64,000 bases of DNA, taken from contig CM072805.1 in assembly GCA_037013495.1 (NCBI GenBank), positions 11,876,601 to 11,940,600 on the forward strand, given 5' to 3'. Positions 26,323 to 38,659 of the stretch are shown one piece after another. Within the stretch, counting starts at the first letter, position 1; every line of letters starts with the position of its first letter. The position numbers and the translations under genes are program-made. The stretch is from Hippophae tibetana (lineage: Eukaryota > Streptophyta > Magnoliopsida > Rosales > Elaeagnaceae). The notes beneath the pieces were generated by a model. The model ran no database searches. It saw nothing but the letters and a program-made list of their open reading frames with translations, and was not told the DNA's origin.

Positions 26323-29300
26323 ATGTTAAAATTATGGCTATCGATTTTTGTAAACCATAGATAGACTATTTATTTGACAAGAATAGAAATTGAGCTGTAT
26401 ATTTACATATACTATATTTATTTGAATTTGAGCCAAATATGGACCATTCAAATGAACTAATATTAACAATACGGTGTATTCAATTTTGTCATATAAGTAT
26501 GTTAAGGTCGAATCTTCTAAATCCCAATTGTGTAATGTTAAATTCATGGTTATGGACTTTTCTCATCCATAAATTGACTTCATATCAATAAATGGTTGAA
26601 AAATATAAGGTGCATATTTGCATTTGTATTATTTAATTCAATTTTTCAGCATTAGGTTTAATTTATCTCAATTATTTAATGTTAAAATTATAGCTATCGA
26701 ATTTTTTCAAAGATAGATCGACTATTTATTTGATAATAATAGAAATTGAGGTGTATATTTACATATACTATATTTATTTGAATTTGAGTCAAATATGGAA
26801 CATTTAAATGAACTAATATTAACAATACGGTGTATTCCATTTTTTCATATTAGTATGTTAAGGTCGAATATTCTAAATCCCAATTGTGTAATGTTAAATT
26901 CATGATTATGCACTTTTCTCAATCATAAATTGACTTCATATCAATAAATTGTTTAAACATATAAGGTGCATATTTGCATTTGTATTATTTAATTCAATTT
27001 TTTAACCTTAGGTTTAATTTAACTCAATTATTTAATGTTAAAATTATAGCTATCGAATTTTTTCAAATATAGATCGACTATTTATTTGATAATAATAGAA
27101 ATTGAGGTGTATATTTACATATACTATATTTATTTGAATTTGAGTCAAATATGGAACATTTAAATGAACTAATATTAACAATACGGTGTATTCCATTTAT
27201 TCATATTAGTATGTTAAGGTCGAATATTCTAAATCCCAATTGTGTAATGTTAAATTCATGATTATGCACTTTTCTCAATCATAAATTGACTTCATATCAA
27301 TAAATGGTTGAAACATATAAGGTGCATATTTGCATTTGTATTATTTAATTTAATATTTTAACCTTATCTTTAATTTAACTCAATTATTTAATGTTAAAAT
27401 TATAGCTATCGAATTTTTACAAAGATTGATCGACTATTTATTTGATAATAATAGAAACTAACGTTTATATTCATATATACCATATATATTTGAATTTAAG
27501 TCAAATATGGACCATTCAAATGAACTAATATTAACAATACGGTGTATTCAATTTTGTCATATTAGTATGTTAAGGTCGAATATTCAAAATCCCTATTGTG
27601 TAATGTTAAATTCATGATTATGGACTTTTCTCAACCATAAATTGACTTCGTATCAATAAATGGTTCAAACTTATAAGGGGCATATTTGCATTTGTAATAT
27701 TTAATTCAATATTTTAACATTAGATTTACTTTATCTCTATTGTTTAATTTTAAAATTATGGCTATCGATTTTTGTCAACCATAGATAGACTATTTATTTG
27801 ATTAGAATAGAAATTGAGGTGTATATTTACATATACTATATTTATTTGAATTTTAGTCAAATATGGAAAATTCAAATGAACTAATATTAACAATACGCTG
27901 TATTGCATTTTGTCATATTAATATGTTAACGTCGAATCTTCTAAATCCAATTGTGTAATGTTAAATTCATGATTATGGACTTTTCTCAACCATAAATTGA
28001 CTTCATATCAATAAATGGTTGAAAAATATAAGGTGCATATTTCCATTTGTATTATTTAATTTAATATGTTAACCTCATGTTTAATTTAACTCAATTATTT
28101 AATGTTAAAATTATAGCTATCGAATTTTTACAAAGATTGATCGACTATGTATTTGATAATAACAGAAACTAACGTTTATATTCATATATACCATATATAT
28201 TTGAATTTGAGTCAAATATTAACCATTGAAATGAACTAATATTAACAATACGGTGTATTCAATTTTGTCATATCCGTATGTTAAGGTCGAATCTTCTAAA
28301 TCCAAATTGTGTAATGTTAAATTCATGATTATGGAGATTTCTCAACCATAAATTGACTTCATATCAATCAAGTGTTGAAACTTATAAGGGGCATATTTGC
28401 ATTTGTAATATTTAATTCAATATTTTAATGTTAGATTTACTTTATCTCAATTATTTAATGTTAAAATTATGGCTATCGATTTTTGTAAACCATAGATAGA
28501 CTATTTATTTGACAAGAATAGAAATTGAGCTGTATATTTACATATACTATATTTATTTGAATTTGAGCCAAATATGGACCATTCAAATGAACTAATATTA
28601 ACAATACGGTGTATTCAATTTTGTCATATAAGTATGTCAAGGTCGAATCTTCTAAATCCCAATTGTGTAATGTTAAATTCATGGTTATGGACTTTTCTCA
28701 TCCATAAATTGACTTCATATCAATAAATGGTTAAAACATATAAGGTGCATATTTGCATTTGTATTATTTAATTCAATTTTTCAGCATTAGGTTTAATTTA
28801 TCTCAATTATTTAATGTTAAAATTATAGCTATCGAATTTTTTCAAAGATAGATCGACTATTTATTTGATAATAATAGAAATTGAGGTGTATATTTGAATA
28901 TACTATATTTATTTGAATTTGAGTCAAATATGGAACATTTAAATGAACTAATATTAACAATACGGTGTATTCCATTTATTCATATTAGTATGGTAAGGTC
29001 GAATATTCTAAATCCCAATTGTGTAATGTTAAATTCATGATTATGCACTTTTCTCAATCATAAATTGACTTCATATCAATAAATGGTTGAAACATATAAG
29101 GTGCATATTTGCATTTTTATTATTTAATTTAATATTTTAACCTTATGTTTAATTTAACTCAATTATTTAATGTTAAAATTATAGCTATCGAATTTTTACA
29201 AAGTTTGATCGACTATTTATTTTATAATAATAGAAACTAACGTTTGTATTCATATATACCATATATATTTGAATTTGAGTCAAATATGGACCATTCAAAT

Positions 29301-30235
29301 GAACTAATATTAACAATACGGTGTATTCAATTTTGTCATATTAGTATGTTAAGGTCGAATCTTCAAAATCCCTATTGTGTAATGTTAAATTCATGATTAT
29401 GGACTTTTCTCAACCATAAATTGACTTCGTATCAATCAATGGTTGAAACTTATAAGCGGCATTTTTTCATTTGTAATTTTTAATTCAATTTTTTAACGTT
29501 AGATTTAATTTATCTCAATTGTTTAATGTTAAAATTATGGCTATCGATTTTTGTCAACCATAGATAGACTATTTATTTGATAAGAATAGAAATTGAGGTG
29601 TATATTTACATATACTATATTTATTTGAATTTGAGTCAAATATGGAAAATTCAAATGAACTAATATTAACAATACGCTGTATTCCATTTTGTCATATTAA
29701 TATGTTAAGGTCGAATCTTCTAAATCCAATTGTTTAATGTTAAATTCATGATTATGGACTTTTCTCAACCATAAATTGACTTCATATCAATAAATGGTTG
29801 AAAAATATAAGGTGCATATTTCCATTTGTATTATTTAATTTAATATGTTAACCTTATGTTTAATTTAACTCAATTATTTAATGTTAAAATTATAGCTATC
29901 GAATTTTTACAAAGATTGATCGACTATGTATTTGATAATAACAGAAACTAACGTTTATATTCATATATACCATATATATTTGATTTGAGTCAAATATTAA
30001 CCATTGAAATGAACTAATATTAACAATACGGTGTATTCAATTTTGTCATACCCGTATGTTAAGGTCGAATCTTCTAAATCCAAATTGTGTAATGTTAAAT
30101 TCATGATTATGGAGATTTCTCAACCATAAATTGACTTCATATCAATCAAGTGTTGAAACTTATAAGGGGCATATTTGCATTTGTAATATTTAATTCAATA
30201 TTTTAATGTTAGATTTACTTTATCTCAATTATTTA

Positions 30236-30591
30236 ATGTTAAAATTATGGCTATCGATTTTTGTAAACCATAGATAGACTATTTATTTGACAAGAATAGA
30301 AATTGAGCTGTATATTTACATATACTATATTTATTTGAATTTGAGCCAAATATGGACCATTCAAATGAACTAATATTAACAATACGGTGTATTCAATTTT
30401 GTCATATAAGTATGTTAAGGTCGAATCTTCTAAATCCCAATTGTGTAATGTTAAATTCATGGTTATGGACTTTTCTCATCCATAAATTGACTTCATATCA
30501 ATAAATGGTTGAAAAATATAAGGTGCATATTTGCATTTGTATTATTTAATTCAATTTTTCAGCATTAGGTTTAATTTATCTCAATTATTTA
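30236..30591 (+). repeat. Monomer subtype 1b (first of the 6-mer)
   Basis: It carries GTAAACCATAGATAG, TTGACAAGAATAG and TTGAGCTGTATATTT, and in this higher-order unit GAGCCAAATATGG. The tail is TTTCAGCATTAGG. Length is 356 bp. Type 1b marks the start of each 5- or 6-mer from 24 to 34 kb and is the usual carrier of the antisense 69-codon open frame. Confidence 0.85.
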
Positions 30592-30947
30592 ATGTTAAAA
30601 TTATAGCTATCGAATTTTTTCAAAGATAGATCGACTATTTATTTGATAATAATAGAAATTGAGGTGTATATTTACATATACTATATTTATTTGAATTTGA
30701 GTCAAATATGGAACATTTAAATGAACTAATATTAACAATACGGTGTATTCCATTTTTTCATATTAGTATGTTAAGGTCGAATATTCTAAATCCCAATTGT
30801 GTAATGTTAAATTCATGATTATGCACTTTTCTCAATCATAAATTGACTTCATATCAATAAATTGTTTAAACATATAAGGTGCATATTTGCATTTGTATTA
30901 TTTAATTCAATTTTTTAACCTTAGGTTTAATTTAACTCAATTATTTA
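30592..30947 (+). repeat. Monomer subtype 2
   Basis: It opens ATAGCTATCGAATTTTTTC then AAAGATAGATCGAC, with GATAATAATAG and TTGAGGTG. It has GGAACATTTAAATGAAC, CGAATATTCTAAATC and ATTATGCACTTTTC. The tail is AACCTTAGGTTTAATTTAAC. Length is 356 bp. Confidence 0.85.
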
Positions 30948-31303
30948 ATGTTAAAATTATAGCTATCGAATTTTTTCAAATATAGATCGACTATTTATTT
31001 GATAATAATAGAAATTGAGGTGTATATTTACATATACTATATTTATTTGAATTTGAGTCAAATATGGAACATTTAAATGAACTAATATTAACAATACGGT
31101 GTATTCCATTTATTCATATTAGTATGTTAAGGTCGAATATTCTAAATCCCAATTGTGTAATGTTAAATTCATGATTATGCACTTTTCTCAATCATAAATT
31201 GACTTCATATCAATAAATGGTTGAAACATATAAGGTGCATATTTGCATTTGTATTATTTAATTTAATATTTTAACCTTATCTTTAATTTAACTCAATTAT
31301 TTA
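30948..31303 (+). repeat. Monomer subtype 2' (the extra monomer of the 6-mer)
   Basis: It is very like subtype 2 but reads CAAATATAGATCGAC in the head, ATTTATTCATATTAG in the middle and TTTAACCTTATCTTTAA in the tail. It is present in the 6-mers and missing from the 5-mers; length is 356 bp. Confidence 0.8.
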
Positions 31304-31659
31304 ATGTTAAAATTATAGCTATCGAATTTTTACAAAGATTGATCGACTATTTATTTGATAATAATAGAAACTAACGTTTATATTCATATATACCATATAT
31401 ATTTGAATTTAAGTCAAATATGGACCATTCAAATGAACTAATATTAACAATACGGTGTATTCAATTTTGTCATATTAGTATGTTAAGGTCGAATATTCAA
31501 AATCCCTATTGTGTAATGTTAAATTCATGATTATGGACTTTTCTCAACCATAAATTGACTTCGTATCAATAAATGGTTCAAACTTATAAGGGGCATATTT
31601 GCATTTGTAATATTTAATTCAATATTTTAACATTAGATTTACTTTATCTCTATTGTTTA
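31304..31659 (+). repeat. Monomer subtype 3
   Basis: The head is CGAATTTTTACAAAGATTG followed by AACTAACGTTTATATTC and ATATATACCATATATAT. Further on are GGACCATTCAAATGAAC and CAAAATCCCTATTG. Length is 356 bp. The ATATATA-CCA-TATATAT dyad distinguishes it from types 1 and 2. Confidence 0.85.
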
Positions 31660-32014
31660 ATTTTAAAATTATGGCTATCGATTTTTGTCAACCATAGATA
31701 GACTATTTATTTGATTAGAATAGAAATTGAGGTGTATATTTACATATACTATATTTATTTGAATTTTAGTCAAATATGGAAAATTCAAATGAACTAATAT
31801 TAACAATACGCTGTATTGCATTTTGTCATATTAATATGTTAACGTCGAATCTTCTAAATCCAATTGTGTAATGTTAAATTCATGATTATGGACTTTTCTC
31901 AACCATAAATTGACTTCATATCAATAAATGGTTGAAAAATATAAGGTGCATATTTCCATTTGTATTATTTAATTTAATATGTTAACCTCATGTTTAATTT
32001 AACTCAATTATTTA
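31660..32014 (+). repeat. Monomer subtype 1, variant with TTGATTAGAATAG
   Basis: The head is type 1 (ATCGATTTTTGTCAACC) with GATTAG in place of GATAAG. It also has GGAAAATTCAAATG, ACGCTGTATTGC, TTAACGTCGAATC and a 1-bp deletion in AAATCCAATTGTG, giving 355 bp. Confidence 0.8.
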
Positions 32015-32370
32015 ATGTTAAAATTATAGCTATCGAATTTTTACAAAGATTGATCGACTATGTATTTGATAATAACAGAAACTAACGTTTATATTCATAT
32101 ATACCATATATATTTGAATTTGAGTCAAATATTAACCATTGAAATGAACTAATATTAACAATACGGTGTATTCAATTTTGTCATATCCGTATGTTAAGGT
32201 CGAATCTTCTAAATCCAAATTGTGTAATGTTAAATTCATGATTATGGAGATTTCTCAACCATAAATTGACTTCATATCAATCAAGTGTTGAAACTTATAA
32301 GGGGCATATTTGCATTTGTAATATTTAATTCAATATTTTAATGTTAGATTTACTTTATCTCAATTATTTA
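32015..32370 (+). repeat. Monomer subtype 3b (last of the 6-mer)
   Basis: The head is type 3 with GACTATGTATTTGATAATAA then CAGAAACTAACG. It has AAATATTAACCATTGAAATG, CATATCCGTATG and ATTATGGAGATTTC. Its tail is TTTTAATGTTAGATTTAC. Length is 356 bp. Confidence 0.85.
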
Positions 32371-34148
32371 ATGTTAAAATTATGGCTATCGATTTTTGTA
32401 AACCATAGATAGACTATTTATTTGACAAGAATAGAAATTGAGCTGTATATTTACATATACTATATTTATTTGAATTTGAGCCAAATATGGACCATTCAAA
32501 TGAACTAATATTAACAATACGGTGTATTCAATTTTGTCATATAAGTATGTCAAGGTCGAATCTTCTAAATCCCAATTGTGTAATGTTAAATTCATGGTTA
32601 TGGACTTTTCTCATCCATAAATTGACTTCATATCAATAAATGGTTAAAACATATAAGGTGCATATTTGCATTTGTATTATTTAATTCAATTTTTCAGCAT
32701 TAGGTTTAATTTATCTCAATTATTTAATGTTAAAATTATAGCTATCGAATTTTTTCAAAGATAGATCGACTATTTATTTGATAATAATAGAAATTGAGGT
32801 GTATATTTGAATATACTATATTTATTTGAATTTGAGTCAAATATGGAACATTTAAATGAACTAATATTAACAATACGGTGTATTCCATTTATTCATATTA
32901 GTATGGTAAGGTCGAATATTCTAAATCCCAATTGTGTAATGTTAAATTCATGATTATGCACTTTTCTCAATCATAAATTGACTTCATATCAATAAATGGT
33001 TGAAACATATAAGGTGCATATTTGCATTTTTATTATTTAATTTAATATTTTAACCTTATGTTTAATTTAACTCAATTATTTAATGTTAAAATTATAGCTA
33101 TCGAATTTTTACAAAGTTTGATCGACTATTTATTTTATAATAATAGAAACTAACGTTTGTATTCATATATACCATATATATTTGAATTTGAGTCAAATAT
33201 GGACCATTCAAATGAACTAATATTAACAATACGGTGTATTCAATTTTGTCATATTAGTATGTTAAGGTCGAATCTTCAAAATCCCTATTGTGTAATGTTA
33301 AATTCATGATTATGGACTTTTCTCAACCATAAATTGACTTCGTATCAATCAATGGTTGAAACTTATAAGGGGCATTTTTTCATTTGTAATTTTTAATTCA
33401 ATTTTTTAACGTTAGATTTAATTTATCTCAATTGTTTAATGTTAAAATTATGGCTATCGATTTTTGTCAACCATAGATAGACTATTTATTTGATAAGAAT
33501 AGAAATTGAGGTGTATATTTACATATACTATATTTATTTGAATTTGAGTCAAATATGGAAAATTCAAATGAACTAATATTAACAATACGCTGTATTCCAT
33601 TTTGTCATATTAATATGTTAAGGTCGAATCTTCTAAATCCAATTGTTTAATGTTAAATTCATGATTATGGACTTTTCTCAACCATAAATTGACTTCATAT
33701 CAATAAATGGTTGAAAAATATAAGGTGCATATTTCCATTTGTATTATTTAATTTAATATGTTAACCTTATGTTTAATTTAACTCAATTATTTAATGTTAA
33801 AATTATAGCTATCGAATTTTTACAAAGATTGATCGACTATGTATTTGATAATAACAGAAACTAACGTTTATATTCATATATACCATATATATTTGATTTG
33901 AGTCAAATATTAACCATTGAAATGAACTAATATTAACAATACGGTGTATTCAATTTTGTCATACCCGTATGTTAAGGTCGAATCTTCTAAATCCAAATTG
34001 TGTAATGTTAAATTCATGATTATGGAGATTTCTCAACCATAAATTGACTTCATATCAATCAAGTGTTGAAACTTATAAGGGGCATATTTGCATTTGTAAT
34101 ATTTAATTCAATATTTTAATGTTAGATTTACTTTATCTCAATTATTTA
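32371..34148 (+). repeat. 5-mer unit (order 1b, 2, 3, 1, 3b)
   Basis: 1778 bp. It has the same order as the neighbouring 6-mer without subtype 2'. Its marks are AGTATGTCAAGG and GGTTAAAACAT in the 1b monomer, TATTTGAATATAC in type 2, ATTTATTTTATAATAATAG in type 3, AATTGTTTAATG in type 1 and CATACCCGTATG in 3b. The equivalent unit in copy 1 is about 28458-30235. Confidence 0.85.
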
Positions 34149-34370
34149 ATGTTAAAATTATGGCTATCGATTTTTGTAAACCATAGATAGACTATTTATT
34201 TGACAAAAATAGAAATTGAGCTGTATATTTACATATACTATATTTATTTGAATTTGAGTCAAATATGGACCATTCAAATGAACTAATATTAACAATACGG
34301 TGTATTCAATTTTGTCATATAAGTATGTTAAGGTCGAATCTTCTAAATCCCAATTGTGTAATGTTAAATT
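34149..34370 (+). repeat. 1b monomer part leading into the 6-mer pair
   Basis: The 1b head (GTAAACC, TTGAGCTG) carries a private TTGACAAAAATAG and has lost the GAGCCAAAT mark of the 11-mer units. Its tail from ~34375 onward is already shared with ~36509, the start of the next duplication. Confidence 0.75.
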
Positions 34371-36280
34371 CATGGTTATGGACTTTTCTCATCCATAAAT
34401 TGACTTCATATCAATAAATGGTTGAAACATATAAGGTGCATATTTGCATTTGTATTATTTAATTCAATTTTTTAGCATTAGGTTTAATTTATCTCAATTA
34501 TTTAATGTTAAAATTATAGCTATCGAATTTTTTCAAAGATAGATCGACTATTTATTTGATAATAATAGAAATTGAGGTGTATATTTACATATACTATATT
34601 TATTTGAATTTGAGTCAAATATGGAACATTTAAATGAACTAATATTAACAATACGGTGTATTCCATTTATTCATATTAGTATGTTAAGGTCGAATATTCT
34701 AAATCCCAATTGTGTAATGTTAAATTCATGATTATGCACTTTTCTCAATCATAAATTGACTTCATATCAATAAATGGTTGAAACATATAAGGTGCATATT
34801 TGCATTTGTATTATTTAATTTAATATTTTAACCTTATGTTTAATTTAACTCAATTATTTAATGTTAAAATTATAGCTATCGAATTTTTACAAAGATTGAT
34901 CGACTATTTATTTGATAATAATAGAAACTAACGTTTATATTCATATATACCATATATATTTGAATTTGAGTCAAATATGGACCATTCAAATGAACTAATA
35001 TTAACAATACGGTGTATTCAATTTTGTCATATTAGTATGTTAAGGTCGAATCTTCAAAATCCCTATTGTGTAATGTTAAATTCATGATTATGGACTTTTC
35101 TCAACCATAAATTGACTTCGTATCAATCACTGGTTGAAACTTATAAGGGGCATATTTTCATTTGTAATTTTTAATTCAATTTTTTAACGTTAGATTTACT
35201 TTATCTCAATTGTTTAATGTTAAAATTATGGCTATCGATTTTTGTCAACCATAGATAGACTATTTATTTGATAAGAATAGAAATTGAGGTGTATATTTAC
35301 ATATACTATATTTATTTGAATTTGAGTCAAATATGGACCATTCAAATGAACTAATATTAACAATACGGTGTATTCCATTTTGTCATATCAGTATGTTAAG
35401 GTCGAATCTTCTAAATCCCAATTGTTTAGTGTTAAATTATTGATTATGGAATTTTTCCCACCATAAATCGACTTCATAACAATAAATGGTTGAAATTTAT
35501 AAGTGGTATATTTGCATTTGTAATATTTAATTCAATATTTTAACGTTAGATGTACTTTATCTCAATTGTTTAATGTTAAAATTATGGCTATCGATTTTTG
35601 TCAACCATAGATAGACTATTTATTTGATAAGAATAGAAATTGATGTGTATATTTACATATACTATATTTATTTGAATTTGAGTCAAATATGGACCATTCA
35701 AATGATCTAATATTAACAATACGGTGTATTCAATTTTGTCATATAAGTATTATAAGGTCGAATCTTCCAAATCCCTATTGTGTAATGTTAAAATCATGAT
35801 TATGGACTTTTCTCAACCATAAATTGACTTCGTATCAATCAATGGTTGAAACTTATAAGGAGCATATTTTCATTTGTAATATTTAATTCAATTTTTTAAC
35901 GTTAGATTTACTTTATCTCAATTGTCTAATGTAAAAATTATGGATATCGATTTTTGTCAACCATAGATAGACTATTTATTTGATAAGAATAGAAATTGAG
36001 GTGTATATTTACATATACTATATTTATTTGAATTTGAGTCAAATATGGACGATTCAAATGAACTAATACTACCAATACGGCATTCCATTTTGTCATATTA
36101 GTATGTTAAGGTCGAATCTTCTAAATCCCAATTATGTAATGTTAAATTCATGATTATGGACTTTTCTCAACCATAAATTGACTTCATATCAATGAATGGT
36201 TGAAACTTATAAGGGGCATATTTGCATTTGTAATATTTAATTCAATATTTTAACGTTAGATTTACTTTATCTCAATTATT

Positions 36281-36492
36281 TAATGTTAAAATTATGGCTA
36301 TCGATTTTTGTCAACCATAGATAGACTATTTATTTGATAAGAATAGAAATTGAGGTGTATATTTACATATACTATATTTATTTGAATTTGAGTCAAATAT
36401 GGACCATTCAAATGAACTAATATTAACAATACGGTGTATTCCATTTTGTCATATCAGTATGTTAAGGTCGAATCTTCTAAATCCCAATTGTG
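36281..36492 (+). repeat. Long half (A, ~212 bp) of the internally duplicated monomer
   Basis: Half A runs from one TAATGTTA to the next TAATGTTA inside the same monomer. Its first 50 bases align without gaps to the first 50 of half B at about 38-39 identities, including CAACCATA and the flanking GACT. The similarity continues through GGTGTATATTTACA against GGTGCATATTTGCA. Its last ~31 bases, TTAAGGTC to CAATTGTG, align with the end of half B. About 69 bases in the middle (roughly 36393-36461) have no partner in B. This suggests an ancient dimer; the alignment is by eye. Confidence 0.7.
36379..36399. other. Short dyad symmetry in the monomer (7-bp arms, 7-nt spacer)
   Basis: TATTTGA and TCAAATA are exact reverse complements flanking ATTTGAG. 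The element recurs at the same place in most monomers. In right-end variants (for example near 58070 and 60560) the left arm becomes TAATTGA and the right arm TGAAATA, which breaks the pairing without compensation. Short dyads are frequent in centromeric satellites, but AT-rich DNA also yields them easily. Confidence 0.55.
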
Positions 36493-36636
36493 TAATGTTA
36501 AATTCATGGTTATGGACTTTTCTCATCCATAAATTGACTTCATATCAATAAATGGTTGAAACATATAAGGTGCATATTTGCATTTGTATTATTTAATTCA
36601 ATTTTTTAGCATTAGGTTTAATTTATCTCAATTATT
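36493..36636 (+). repeat. Short half (B, ~144 bp) of the internally duplicated monomer
   Basis: Half B begins TAATGTTAAATTCATGG and ends just before the TAATGTTA of the next monomer. Its start and end both resemble those of half A, and it lacks A's central ~69 bases. Over the final 36 columns (TTAACCTT to TTTAATG against TTAAGGTC to TGTAATG) I count 22 identities, above what a 75% A+T sequence should give by chance. Either A gained an insertion or B lost a segment; the window alone does not decide which. Confidence 0.65.
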
Positions 36637-38659
36637 TAATGTTAAAATTATAGCTATCGAATTTTTTCAAAGATAGATCGACTATTTATTTGATAATAAT
36701 AGAAATTGAGGTGTATATTTACATATACTATATTTATTTGAATTTGAGTCAAATATGGAACATTTAAATGAACTAATATTAACAATACGGTGTATTCCAT
36801 TTATTCATATTAGTATGTTAAGGTCGAATATTCTAAATCCCAATTGTGTAATGTTAAATTCATGATTATGCACTTTTCTCAATCATAAATTGACTTCATA
36901 TCAATAAATGGTTGAAACATATAAGGTGCATATTTGCATTTGTATTATTTAATTTAATATTTTAACCTTATGTTTAATTTAACTCAATTATTTAATGTTA
37001 AAATTATAGCTATCGAATTTTTACAAAGATTGATCGACTATTTATTTGATAATAATAGAAACTAACGTTTATATTCATATATACCATATATATTTGAATT
37101 TGAGTCAAATATGGACCATTCAAATGAACTAATATTAACAATACGGTGTATTCAATTTTGTCATATTAGTATGTTAAGGTCGAATCTTCAAAATCCCTAT
37201 TGTGTAATGTTAAATTCATGATTATGGACTTTTCTCAACCATAAATTGACTTCGTATCAATCACTGGTTGAAACTTATAAGGGGCATATTTTCATTTGTA
37301 ATTTTTAATTCAATTTTTTAACGTTAGATTTACTTTATCTCAATTGTTTAATGTTAAAATTATGGCTATCGATTTTTGTCAACCATAGATAGACTATTTA
37401 TTTGATAAGAATAGAAATTGAGGTGTATATTTACATATACTATATTTATTTGAATTTGAGTCAAATATGGACCATTCAAATGAACTAATATTAACAATAC
37501 GGTGTATTCCATTTTGTCATATCAGTATGTTAAGGTCGAATCTTCTAAATCCCAATTGTTTAGTGTTAAATTATTGATTATGGAATTTTTCCCACCATAA
37601 ATCGACTTCATAACAATAAATGGTTGAAATTTATAAGTGGTATATTTGCATTTGTAATATTTAATTCAATATTTTAACGTTAGATGTACTTTATCTCAAT
37701 TGTTTAATGTTAAAATTATGGCTATCGATTTTTGTCAACCATAGATAGACTATTTATTTGATAAGAATAGAAATTGATGTGTATATTTACATATACTATA
37801 TTTATTTGAATTTGAGTCAAATATGGACCATTCAAATGATCTAATATTAACAATACGGTGTATTCAATTTTGTCATATAAGTATTATAAGGTCGAATCTT
37901 CCAAATCCCTATTGTGTAATGTTAAAATCATGATTATGGACTTTTCTCAACCATAAATTGACTTCGTATCAATCAATGGTTGAAACTTATAAGGAGCATA
38001 TTTTCATTTTTAATATTTAATTCAATTTTTTAACGTTAGATTTACTTTATCTCAATTGTCTAATGTAAAAATTATGGATATCGATTTTTGTCAACCATAG
38101 ATAGACTATTTATTTGATAAGAATAGAAATTGAGGTGTATATTTACATATACTATATTTATTTGAATTTGAGTCAAATATGGACGATTCAAATGAACTAA
38201 TACTACCAATACGGCATTCCATTTTGTCATATTAGTATGTTAAGGTCGAATCTTCTAAATCCCAATTATGTAATGTTAAATTCATGATTATGGACTTTTC
38301 TCAACCATAAATTGACTTCATATCAATGAATGGTTGAAACTTATAAGGGGCATATTTGCATTTGTAATATTTAATTCAATATTTTAACGTTAGATTTACT
38401 TTATCTCAATTATTTAATGTTAAAATTATGGCTATCGATTTTTGTCAACCATAGATAGACTATTTATTTGATAAGAATAGAAATTGAGGTGTATATTTAC
38501 ATATACTATATTTATTTGAATTTGAGTCAAATATGGACCATTCAAATGAACTAATATTAACAATACGGTGTATTCCATTTTGTCATATCAGTATGTTAAG
38601 GTCGAATCTTCTAAATCCCAATTGTGTAAAGTTAAATTCATGATTATGGACTTTTCTCA

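Larger units (their letters stand above)
26323..34148 (+). repeat. 11-mer higher-order repeat, two tandem copies of 3913 bp
   Basis: Copies are about 26323-30235 and 30236-34148. Each is a 6-mer followed by a 5-mer. Shared rare marks 3913 bp apart include AGTATGTCAAGG at 28631 and 32544, GAGCCAAAT in the 1b monomers, AAATTGTTTAAACAT near 26950 and 30863, GGTTAAAACAT near 28730 and 32643, and ATATTTGATTTGAGT near 29978 and 33891. By eye the copies are almost identical; one difference is GCGGCATTTTTTC near 29456 against GGGGCATTTTTTC near 33369. The pattern means a very recent duplication, or a region where assembly should be checked. Confidence 0.9.
36283..36638 (+). repeat. Reference monomer, type 1 (356 bp)
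   Basis: A convenient consensus-like copy, starting at ATGTTAAAATTATGG. It carries the type 1 marks: ATCGATTTTTGTCAACC, GATAAGAATAGAAATTGAGG, TTACATATACTATATT and AATACGGTGTATTCC. Its tail is the GCATTAGGTTTAA form. Type 1 contains ATCGAT, and the monomer also has a second TCGA in GGTCGAAT, so TCGA-cutting enzymes should give ladders. Type 1 is the commonest subtype and dominates the right half of the window. Confidence 0.9.
34370..38640 (+). repeat. 6-mer higher-order repeat, two tandem copies of 2134 bp
   Basis: Copies are about 34.37-36.50 and 36.50-38.64 kb, in phase order 2, 3, 1, 1, 1, 1. The mark AATTGTTTAGTGTTAAATT lies at about 35419 and 37553. ACCAATACGGCATTCC, TCAATGAATGGTTG and TCACTGGTTG are also shared at 2134 bp. 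The copies look nearly identical: one difference is TCATTTGTAATATT near 35871 against TCATTTTTAATATT near 38005. The order differs from the 6-mers to its left, so it is an independent event. Confidence 0.87.

Noticed and set aside
31304..31659. Insertion of a transposon-derived segment to explain type 3 (AACTAACG ... CATATATACC)
   Set aside because: The segment aligns base for base with the type 1/2 segment at the same length (both monomers are 356 bp), with no target-site duplication or terminal repeats. It is substitution divergence, not an insertion.
36463..36480. Possible CENP-B box (TTCG in the reverse complement of GGTCGAATC)
   Set aside because: Only the TTCG core fits NTTCGNNNNANNCGGGN; the required A and CGGG are missing, and no other place in the monomer fits better.
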